From assembly GCA_026936325.1 (NCBI GenBank), contig JAPTHN010000011.1:29862501-29926500 (forward strand): a DNA stretch of 64,000 nucleotides, in the 5' to 3' direction. This DNA comes from Platynereis dumerilii (Eukaryota > Annelida > Polychaeta > Phyllodocida > Nereididae). The first letter of the stretch is position 1. Each line of letters opens with the position of its first letter. A program made the position numbers and the translations under genes. The notes beneath the pieces were generated by a model. The model worked only from the letters and a program-made list of their open reading frames with translations, made no database searches and was not told the origin of the DNA. Below, one piece after another: positions 49,011 to 59,506 of this stretch.

Positions 49011-49940
49011 AAATCATGAAGCATAGAGTAAAAGGCACCTATTATGGGTGTTCTGTGGAATTAAGTAGATCTGTTCTGCCTGTCTGTGTCTATATATCCC
49101 ATCAAATATAATAAACTAGATGACTGTGTCATGATTTGCAATTGTCTATGATTATGAGCCTTTAATATTAATGAACTGAGTCATTTTAATCATTACACTT
49201 AGGATGGTTGTGGATTACAGTGACGTTTCATGTATTAGATTACGGATGGTTGTTTTGGTTGTGGCTGATAGAATGGAATAGCAGTGACATCTGCTTCAGA
49301 CCCTTTCCTGAAGTCAGGAAGCCATGAGTGAGAGACTCGTGGGATATGCAAGTGAGGAGGTGCACTGCGAGCTATGTACCAGATTGAGCCAATACATATA
49401 AGCTGTATTTAAAGTCAACTTCCGGTTTATTGCCAAATGCTCTCCTGAATTGTCTGATGCCAATGCCAACGTAAGAACCCAGTAATTAGTTGTTTTATAA
49501 GACATTAATTTAGAGCAAGATGGTGTATACATATTTATGGGAGTTATAATCATAATTCAATATTAACTCCCATGGAACGATATATAATACCACTTCCGGT
49601 TTCTTTTTCTTGCTTCATGGAGTGGTGGCAGGTGGGTTTTATGGTCACGAGATCTCAAAACTTATGATTATTTGCCAATGAAGTTCGTGGCAGACATTCT
49701 GGTGACTCTCAGCACTAAAAACTCAAACAAATGACACAAAGAGACTGGGGAAGTTGGAAAGAGAGACGTAAATATGGAAGAGATGTCAGAATTGCTGGTT
49801 GGCTGGAGGCTGAATGGGAAGCCATCAAGACGAATGCTAGCCATTTGCCTGGCGGAAGATGCTTATTAGGAAGAGATCAGCATTAAATCTGGGAAAGCAG
49901 TATTTCATGGAGATGGCGTGTGCTGTTGGGACAGTGATGG
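49011..49940. other. Non-coding stretch, nothing assigned
   Basis: Two ACTTCCGG ETS-type words occur (near 49419 and 49592). I see no gene. Confidence 0.3.
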
Positions 49941-49949
49941 AGTTGCCTT

Positions 49950-50330
49950 GTCCAGTGGAGTGGTCATCTGGCTGGTCATTCGTCCGCCAATGGACTGCCG
50001 TGCTCATCTCTGGCCCAAATGACCCCCGCCTGGCTCACCCCAAGCAATAACATTTGAATTCAACGGCCATCCCAACCAGCCCCTGGCCTGTCTCGGGCCA
50101 TTCCTGCTCATTCAAGGGCTTCGCCCGATCGCCCAGATACGCCTCGCTTAATCAAACAGATCTCGCGATAGCAGCGGCCAAGATGGCGCCCTTTCCGGTG
50201 CAGCACTTCCGGGTCACAGCCGATGACCAGCAGATGGCGCTATGACCTTCCTTTGTCGTTGGCCAGTAACTCCTTCCAGCTGAGGAGTTAGGCATGGCGC
50301 CCACACAAGGCAAAGGGGCAGGGGATAGGC
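49950..50330. promoter_or_regulatory. Promoter-like motif cluster
   Basis: In order, the plus strand shows an NF-Y-type CCGCCAATGG (49984-49993), TCTCGCGA (50161-50168, most of the palindromic BANP motif) and a YY1-type CCAAGATGGCGCC (50178-50190). Then come two ETS-type sites, CTTTCCGGTG (50191-50200) and CACTTCCGGG (50204-50213), and an exact CTCF core at 50227-50240. This combination is typical of TATA-less promoters of broadly expressed genes in animals. I could not find a first exon with a convincing donor on either strand, so it may serve a gene outside the window, or act as a boundary. Confidence 0.4.
50227..50240 (+). promoter_or_regulatory. CTCF core site, exact consensus match
   Basis: CCAGCAGATGGCGC matches all 14 positions of CCASYAGRKGGCRS. 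With uniform bases about 0.03 exact matches would be expected in both strands of 64 kb. Binding is inferred. Confidence 0.45.
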
Positions 50331-52300
50331 TATAATGATGTCCAACGGGTGCCCAAGCAGTTACAAAGTCACCCTGGGTTGAGCATGAAATGCCCTCTGC
50401 TCCGCTATACACTTCTCTACATGCCCCATAACCCTAAAGGGCAAAATATGAAGTCGGGGGTAAGCGGTGGCAATGGGCCGGAAGGGCAACACCCACACCA
50501 GACCCCCTCTGACCCCGCAATGCCCCATCAGCCAAAATGTTTGCAGCATCACTCTCTTAATTTACCGTGAACTGCTCAAAATTAATATTTCATGCTCACT
50601 AGACCGTGGATGTTGCTGCAGACGGGCGGATGCCCAGGATTCCCAGACAGGCTGCTCTGCAGATCCCATTGTTGTTCCTCCGATGACCTCCGTTCCCTGC
50701 CACCCAATATCTTGTGATAATATGAACTGCGTTTATGCTCCAGGTTTCCTTGTCTGTATAGAGTTGCAGTTGGCAGATCTCAACATATGAAGGAAGTCAG
50801 GCAATCTGTCATGCAGGTCTTTTTATGAGTATTTGTAGCTATTTCTCAATACGATTGGGATCTAATCTGATTACTCGAATTTGGCCTGGTGGCAAAAAGA
50901 GCTGTTGTGTTGTACATGCAGTGATCTGATGTATGAAAACATGTAACATGGAGCATATCTGAGTCTGCATTTTTGACATTCATTGCACAATCTGATTCGA
51001 ATGTCTGACTCGAACTTGGTCTCTGGTTTCATAGGGCGCTGGGCCTGATCTCATCTGGGGGCTTGAACCGGGGCAAGTGTTACAGGGACGCAGGCCAACT
51101 GTGATCGTGAAAACAAACGCCAGATCATATCTGCAGATATCCAAAGGCAGAAAAATAAAGGTTTAGCTTCACGTTGCCTCACTCTGAGTTGACAGAAAGT
51201 TATTTTTCATTTTGGGAGAGACGTGGCGGCGCCACTTGTACATGTGGCCACCAGGCAGAGGAAAGGAGACAACTGAGGGAGCTATGGAAGGAGGGAAGTG
51301 TTTATGCTTGGTGGAGAACAGTTGTCTACCAGGTCCCCCTTCTGACATATCATATTCTGCTTTAAACGGTGCCAAGTGAAATATTAGACGAATTTACACC
51401 ATATATCTATATTGCTTAAGTTGACAAGAAGAATGGCCTCCTTAAGATGTCTGCTGCAGTGAAAATGTTCATGACTCAAGTCCACATACGAAAGGACAGG
51501 CCTCTTGGATTGCTATTGATTAGATCATGACTATACTGTCAGCCAAACCTCTTAAGTGATTGATTTATTGAATAATGTAGGACATTGTAGGTCAGCACAG
51601 AAACATGCAACTCTATGGATATTTGCTGAATGAATTTTACTTCACATGTTCAATGTCACATTATGTGTTGGTCTTGTCTACATGCAATATCTCAGTGGGT
51701 CTCAATGGCCCAGGTTGGTTCCAATATTTCTGGCCTCAGCAAAGGAAGTTTATAGTTTACTCCGGTGTGCTGGCCCATCTGTCAAACAGATCCTATCTCA
51801 ACATGCATTGATGGTTTTAATGAAATTTGAAAAATTAGGCGTGGCTACTGGTTCTCCTGATTGCATTTGGTGAAGCCCTGGGTCACTGCCAGGCCGGACC
51901 ATTTTCGTCTTTTCAACTTTTAAAGTTTGAAAACTTTCGATCATGCATGAAGCAGTTAAGCTCCTTGGAAGAAAAGACATTCACAATTTTGAACAATCGT
52001 ATTAGCCCACCTAGAAAATAAAAATATTGCTTCTTACAGTTTGTGTGACTCCTTTTTTTTGTTCTCTTACACATTGGCCTATAATTTGAGTTTGGACATC
52101 AAAACTTTCAAAAGAAAGATCAATTCATTTGATCCCCATGTGCACAAGGCTCATTTTAAAAATATTTGGTTCAACTTTAGGTGTGTCCGATCATCTCTGC
52201 TGAATATAAGAAGCTGATTTTTCATAATTAAGAAAAAGGAAATGGCCCCACAATTAAAACTACCACAGAAGCTCAAAATATCATCCGCATAGTTTTATTC
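50331..52300. other. Non-coding stretch, nothing assigned
   Basis: The left 230 bp are GC-rich and continue the promoter-like island. The rest is AT-rich with no gene seen. Confidence 0.3.
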
Positions 52301-52560
52301 AATATAATTTCAATTTGAGGATAACATGTTATTGGATCCATGTGCATAATTATGCTGCCTAATTAGAATGGAACTCTTTAAAATATGCCGCAATGTAAAA
52401 ATGCTCATAATTAGAATGAAATGCGAAGGTTGTCAAGTTTATTCCGGAAAAGTAGAATTTATGAAGTAAACCTTATACTAAGCAATTAGCAAAATTGGCG
52501 CAGTTGAGTTCTGTATACTGAATATACGTTAAGGGCGGATATAATAAGAGTTATCAACAG
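52300..52560. promoter_or_regulatory. Candidate conserved element with paired TAATTAGAATG
   Basis: The 11-mer TAATTAGAATG occurs at 52360-52370 and again at 52408-52418, with other AT-core words between. The repeat of a homeodomain-type word in unique sequence is suggestive only. Confidence 0.3.
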
Positions 52561-55398
52561 GAACCAGGCCCATGGTCCAGGACAGCAGTTCCTGTTGCGG
52601 GCATCAGATAAGTACCAGGGCTGGCACAGGGGCAGCGCAGGGGCAGGGCTTGCTGAGTGCTGGCTGAGCGAGGGCTGAATGGCGTAAGCTGCTAGTGGCC
52701 GATTCCTCAGATAAGTTCACTGAAAGCTTTTATCAGACTCCAAAATGCCCTGAATAAGAGTTTATTTCATATCTCACATCTCTCACATCAAAACAAAAGC
52801 AGGCCACCCTCTGAAGTATATCTTGCAGTTGATCAGGGCAGACACAGAGCAGACGTTTTAGGCAGGCATTAGAGTTCAGGCATGGGCGCCCAGCTCAGAT
52901 CACTGTCTCCCTTCTACATAGATATTCTGATATTTTGATATCGTTAATAGCATGCGCCTTTGCTCTATTATTTGACCAAAGATTTAATTGAACCTTTTAG
53001 CTGCTCCTCTCCAGTCTATGTTCAGATCTCCCACAGGTCGGATCTCGTCTCTGGAAGAGCTGTCCTGGATTTACCATATTGCAGCCAGCTGGATTTGGGG
53101 ATTATGTTTTGCGTCTGTTGTCAAGGTCATATCACAATATTCATACCCATACATTAGCATTATTCTGCTGTGCATACTCTGGTGTGAAGCTTCTTCAGTA
53201 AGTGCAAATTGCTGCTCAACAATGCAGAAGAAAGGAATTCATCTGCCAAGTGCTGCCATAATAGGAGTGGTTCATTTGCCAGGGAAGAAATTAGGAGCAA
53301 AATGAGGCATTCTTAATTGTTGAATTCCCTGGTTTATCACAACACAAGTGTCATGGAGAGGGATATCTCGGTTGGATCATCAAAATGTCTTGATCAAGCG
53401 AAGGAGGCCCAATTAAGGATCCGATCTGTGATGATCAAGATGTGAATCTGGTTGCCATGGATACCAAACCACCCAGGATGCACCGCTGCAGTTAATTAAT
53501 GGAATAATTGTTAGTGAAAGGTTTGAGACAAAGATGAAGGAAATTGCTAACAATTAAGTTAGTCTAAGAAATTTCAATGGTGTACCTATATACTTATCGA
53601 AGACTTGTGGAATATTTTATTGAGCATCACGGTTTTTAGTCGTCTTAAGATTAGCTTTTTAATGATTTCATTTGAGCATGCTTTTTTCTAAAGAGTCTTT
53701 TTAAATAAATTATATTTTTACGACCTGGCTTTGTCACCATTGACAGTTAATGGGACATTCATTTTAACTATACTTCCCCAATCAAGCGCAGGTTTACCTT
53801 TTTACTTTTAAAAGTTGTAGAGTCTAAGTTGATTTTGAAACTGCTGAGGGGGTCTTTTCCCAGCAGGGAGGATTGAAACGATCTTTCTGTTTGTATTTGT
53901 CATTGCATTCACCCCTAGCGCATTTTATACAACAGCACATGTAGGCCTATGTGTAATTGCTGAACATTTGCAAACAGACAGCGCAACTGAGGTAAATTTG
54001 GTCTGGAAGTGAGAGGATTAGTGAAGCCCACCATGCAGACACATGCAGGCAGTACTTTCGATGATGATAAGAAATCGCCACTTATGAAAAAAAAACGGTC
54101 TTTGGCAATGATTCTTTCCTTGTATGTGTCAATTGTGTCCATCAGCAGATTTACTGGTACTCAAATAGTTTGATAATTTGTTTCTTCATTCATAGCCCAT
54201 ACTTTTTAAATTCTCCAATATAGGCCTCAACATTTGATATGAAATGTAAAACCCCAATTTTACACTCATGGTCATATACTTATGACTTGCAAGGTCAAAT
54301 AATATATTTAAAAGGGTTTCTTTTTATTGTTTGGTTCCAGCCTTATCATAATCCTGTGTGTATTATTGAGCTTTTTTTAAAAACTGAAATCAATCCATGT
54401 TTATCAGTCAGAAGACTGAATGGCCCACGCGTTTGCAATACAGCTATATCATAAAGCACGAACTTTTTTTGCCCAAATCAGGTTTATCAGCAGCCCGAAC
54501 AACCAACCCCCCTCCCCACCCCAACCTCTTTATGTTGTCCAAACATTTTTTTTTTTTTTTCAAAAATTACATCTGACTTCTAAATTTTTTTTTGAAAATC
54601 CACCAACAAAGCTCTAAACACACGATGCCTCATTGGCGACGGCAGATTCTGTATTTTAACAGGTTTTTAATTACAAGGCCAGGTGCAGTGAGAAAACTGT
54701 TCCGATTTTATCTTCATTTTCAAGTGGGTTCCTTCGTTTGAGAGGTCTGCCTCCCAACCGAGCCTTTGTCTTCATGTCACACAAGGGTTCAAGGCACCAT
54801 TTAAAAGTCCCCTCCACAAAGGTGTTGATTCGTGGGCAGTTGCATGCATTTTCAAATGGGTATACCTTTCCATCTGAAATATACTTATTTTGCCTGACAA
54901 ATGTAGGCCTAATTGCAGATCTATATGTTTATATCATTTAGGGACTGTCAATCTGTGGAGTAGGCCTATTTAGGCACCCAGGTATACATGTATATATATA
55001 TATATATTTTCATCTTTGGATATTTGCTATATATATATATATATATATATATGCAAAAAAAACTGATGTTGATACTTTAGAATCACATTGGCCAAAATGG
55101 ACCCTGGCATGCAGACTTGCTATTGCGACTAAATCAATAATGTTGTAAGGGAGGTTATGGATATTTAGTAAAAGCTAACAAATTTTCTCAGGTTTCTTTG
55201 GATTTTTTCGTGTAGCCTGTAGGCCAATTTAAGTATATATTTATTTTGTGAACTTGTTAATTGCCCTGCCGACAGGTATACCTGGTCGGTTTGAATTTGA
55301 AATAGTTTCACCTGCATTAGGGTCCTTATCTTGCTAATATGTTTGAAGCATATGTATTTATGGCAAAGCAACAGTGATAAGCAAATGATGAAATGCTA
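52561..55398. other. Non-coding stretch with TA microsatellites
   Basis: TA runs are at about 54990-55007 and 55028-55053. TAGGCCTA occurs at 53942, 54904 and 54961. I see no gene. Confidence 0.3.
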
Positions 55399-55489
55399 GG
55401 GTATATCAGTCGGGTATATCAGTCGGGTATATCAGTCGGGTATATCAGTCGGGTATATCAGTCGGGTATATCAGTCGGGTATATCAGTC
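55399..55489. repeat. 13-bp minisatellite, seven perfect copies
   Basis: The unit GGGTATATCAGTC is repeated seven times without a difference, followed by a partial unit. Perfect identity suggests recent expansion. There are no spacers, so it is not a CRISPR-like array. Confidence 0.97.
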
Positions 55490-56430
55490 GGGTATATGGT
55501 GGACCTGGGAGCAACCTGCAGGGAGAGTTCCTGAGCGGAGCCTGAGGGGGTCGTTATGCTTAACAAAGCCACACGAGGACCTCGTCATCACCCTTATTAT
55601 CGCTCACCCTCGGGCGATGCGAAATCAAAAGGGATGGGTTAGGAATATGGCAGATTATGCATCATGATATCAGATATGCATGTGACTGGGGGAATAGCCG
55701 GCTGCTGTCCATGAGGGAGGGTAAATGGAGGGGGGGGGGGTAAATTCGTGTTATCCAAACAACAAAGAGACCCTCTAAAGATAGGACCCTAGCTCCCACC
55801 TCATCACCTGCCAGAAGTCACATTTTCATCTTTGGATATTTGCTACTTCAAAGCACCACCCCTGACTGACACGTAATTATTACCCTGCCTGTTATTCCAA
55901 TTGCTGACTTTGTGACCCTCATCCCCGTTAATCTGTCATACGCCCTATTTCATGCAAATTTTCCAATTTTCAAATTTGACCCCAAATTATTCGCCGATTT
56001 CGACATGCCCTCTGGTAAACTGCTTCCGGTAGTGTTATGTCACTCTTAAGATGTGTTTTTAGCCTTATCATAACTTGTCCAAATTGCCCCCAAATTACTA
56101 TAATGTGTTAGCATTACGTTTCCCTGCGGATGACACTCACATTTTGTAACCTTCAAAATGCTATTTCTTTCTTCGTTGTTTCTCGTGAGGCAGTATTTAA
56201 TTTATGAAAGTTTCAACCTTTTATAATTTACAATTGGGCAGATTAGAATAATTATGCACGAAATTACTTCAGGTAATTTGACAATTTAAACCACTCTTCT
56301 GTAGCCAAACAATATTAGACATTTTTTGTAGAAAAATAAATGCACTTCTTACCTTTGAGTTTTATATATTTCTGACGAATGATTTTTTCTTACTCCTCAC
56401 TTTTCTCATGTTTTTTGTTTTGTTTCTGGT
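55490..56430. other. GC-rich patch then AT-rich non-coding DNA
   Basis: The patch at 55500-55640 contains TTATCGCTCAC (55597-55607). A 21-bp segment near 55824 repeats one near 55009. I see no gene. Confidence 0.3.
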
Positions 56431-56600
56431 GCTCACAGCTTATAAAGATAACTGTTAGTCTGTTAACAATCAATTGCGAACTTAACTGGCAGATTAGCAC
56501 CGCTCTAATTAGCCTTAACTGGTTCGAAGTACTTAATTAAGGCTGCAATTTTACAACGTCTGTTGAAGAATGAATTGCGCTGCTCTCAGATGAATTCAGG
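56430..56600. promoter_or_regulatory. Candidate conserved element, homeodomain sites
   Basis: CTAATTAG (56505-56512), CTTAATTAAG (56532-56541), AGATTAGCAC and two GTTAACAAT/CAATTGCG words lie within 100 bp of unique sequence. A regulatory role is inferred. Confidence 0.35.
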
Positions 56601-58880
56601 TAAAAATGTTCTTTTTAAACATTTGCTTCAAATGTATAGCTGGTCATTTGAAATTCTTGAAGCAATGAATATACCTGTAAGTAGCTTTGATCCTGATAGG
56701 AAATCTCCACTATTTTGCTTATTGTGTTAATTTTGATGATTTCAATGTTATTTTTTGTTATAGATAAGTTGGTTAAGGAGTTGGCTGATATCTTTTGTGG
56801 AGGTCAGTTGGCAGATTTTGCAAGCACGTTATCAGGAGGTTAGTCCAAAAGTGAAGTATAACCTATCACACTTGCCTTGAATTGACTTTGATTTTTATGA
56901 TACAAAAATATTGCAGCATCAAATAGTCAATTAACTTATAGAAATAAGTTAATTGAAGAAATGCTGAGAAACACCAGAGTATATAGCTGCGAGTTCATGA
57001 CTCATTGGAGCTCGTCTGCAATTTAATATTCGTTCATGAGTCAGCTTTGTACCCAGTGAGTTTGCAAACAGTGTAGTACAAAGCGGACAATATTAAGATA
57101 ATGGCAATGCAACCAATACTTGGGCATCATGAATACATTCGTCTCTGATTTTCTGCCAATGCCTTGTAGTGGCTTCCCCATGGGTCGCGTCCTTAGTCGC
57201 CCCCCCCCAGGACCCCCAGCCCCCTCTTTCAACCCCCCCCCCCCCCGACCTCCCAGTTTCCCGCTCTTTCTGATCGATAGCCTCCAAGATTCCGATCTCC
57301 AAACTAAGATTGATTTCTCGACTATCACTCTTGTATGAAATCAAATCTCGATTCCCAATCGCCACTGTGGCTTTTCCATGACTCTATCGATTTTCAATTT
57401 TTAGACTTTAATCGCCACTTGAATGCTCACTGATAGTTTCAACTAGTTTTTGGACGAAATATTTTATTCACCAATCCCCCAGATTACTCCGAAAAAAGAA
57501 TAATCAACTGTCAATGTACACTGACAGACATGTGATAAAAGCAGGCGATTTTTCATGTGATGTTTTTAAGGATTGATTGTTGTAATCATACACAAACTAT
57601 TACGTCCCAATTATGTTATTTTTAGATAAAGTATTTTTAAATTCAGGAAATTCGAGTATTTTTGATAGAGTCAATGAATCAGCCTATAAATATTGCATGC
57701 TTACTCCTCTGTAACGTTAATTTTATACAAGACGGGATATACCTTTAGAAAAACAAGGGAAGAAATGTCCCACCAAAAAACATTCCTTAATTGAAGTGAT
57801 AAGACAAAAGTTTATTAGACAATTTTAACTGGTGCATGGGTTGACTTTGGTAGGGTTGTCCCTACATGGTGTGAGCTGTCAGTTACTTTGCAACCTCAAT
57901 TCGCGAACCACAACTTATCATATTTTGAAAGTGCAGAATATGTGTAATTCAGACAATTAGACTCTATATCTGCTTTCTGTTTTATAGTAAATGTATACAG
58001 TCTTCCATTTTGGCAGGTTTCCAGTCGTGAGTGACTTTATATGTTGTGAAGGAATAGTCAAATGCATGTATTATGAATAAAACATTTTTTGTGATATAAC
58101 CGCTGTCCTGGTGTCAGAAGTGGAACGTGGGAGTGCAGTTATGAATATTTGATTTTGGCCTGTACTTGTTTTAATATTTACAAATATAGACATAGCTGCT
58201 GTCTGATTTATACATTTTGAAAGTGTAGTTTTAAATATTTCAGACATTTTGGAAGTTCTGAGATTCTTTAATCAATATCTAATCGTTTTTATTTTGTGAG
58301 TTTGCCTGTCTTATTTCCATAACCTCTTCCCAAAGTGTCTCAACTCTCCTACAACAAAAAGTCACTGGATGAAATAAGTAGTTTTGAAAATGCTTTGAAG
58401 TTGAGCAAAATTTCTTTAAATGTTTAGACCATAATTGTGCAATAGTTATTTAGTAATAGGCATATATGGTTGGCTCATATTTGGCGATGGGCTGTTGGTG
58501 CATGCATATTGGTTTGTAAAATATCTTATATCAATTTGTGGGTCAGTCAGTTTGGCAGTGAGACGCCCAGGAGGTGCTACCCAAGCCAAAAGGCAGCTCA
58601 CAGTCTCTTGCTTGGCTATTACAGATCTTTAGGTGGCCACACATTTTCTGAGCCTTGCATTCTGGCCTTTCTTGTTGGCAAGTCATCTGTGAGGAGGGTT
58701 TATTTAGACTTTGTTGAGAGTCTTGGAGGTGCAACATTTAGCATTGCTCTGACCCCCAAGAAAAGATGGGCGACCAGCAATGGCAGAAAAAAGTGTTGAT
58801 AGCATCGGAGTGTCGCGACACTAGTCTTATCTCAGTCAAGCTGCCCACATTTATACAAGTTGCACACTGGCCCATTACTG
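56601..58880. other. Non-coding stretch, nothing assigned
   Basis: A C-rich patch lies at about 57200-57250. The 109-codon frame at 58470-58799 has no domain I recognise. I see no gene. Confidence 0.3.
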
Positions 58881-58884
58881 CCTT

Positions 58885-59060
58885 TATAAACAAGAACCAT
58901 TATACTCCTTCATTGGCACCCCCCTCCATATTTACCCCTCATATGTCTCATGGCAGCACCTCCTTCTATGCAAACCATTGGAATCAGCTCCCAAGAACTT
59001 CGGCTCTTCACTCAATGTCAACAGTCAAACACTTGGCAAACTCTCTTATACAATCAAGTC
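58885..59060 (+). pseudogene. Possible LINE ORF2 C-terminal fragment
   Basis: The frame reads HGSTSFYANHWNQLPRTSAL, followed by a short basic/Ser stretch. The pattern of a Phe/Tyr strand, WNQLP and then Ser-containing helix resembles the end of jockey/CR1-type ORF2 proteins. No other part of a LINE is seen beside it, and it is on the opposite strand to the LINE at 59362-62500. It could be chance. Confidence 0.3.
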
Positions 59061-59506
59061 GACAATACAATGTAATATATATATACGTTTTTATTGACAT
59101 AAAAACAGGTCACATTTGACCAAAATGTCAGTTACAAAATAGTAAAGTAAAATCAAGAACAGTGAAAAATAAGTCAGTCACCCTTGCTGGAATGTCAACT
59201 TCTTGCAGTCCGATGACTTTTTTTGTTTCATTAGAGATCCCTTCCAGTCATACATTTGATTTGAGCTGCTCATTTCTTGCTTTCTTTTTGCTCCCATGAT
59301 TGCCTTTATCTTTTTTAAAGTTTCTCAGCACGTTGGATGTTTGTTTAAATATCATAGACCTACACAATAATAATAATTAATAATTTATTTTGATAACCCC
59401 CACAAGTGAGGAATGATTAAGAACATGTATATAAACAATAAACCAGAACATGTACATCAGTGAATAAAAACAATACAATGCAATAGCACCAAAATTGTAA
59501 AATGAT

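Noticed and set aside
55399-55489. CRISPR-like array
   Set aside because: The units are contiguous with no spacers, and the DNA is animal nuclear sequence.
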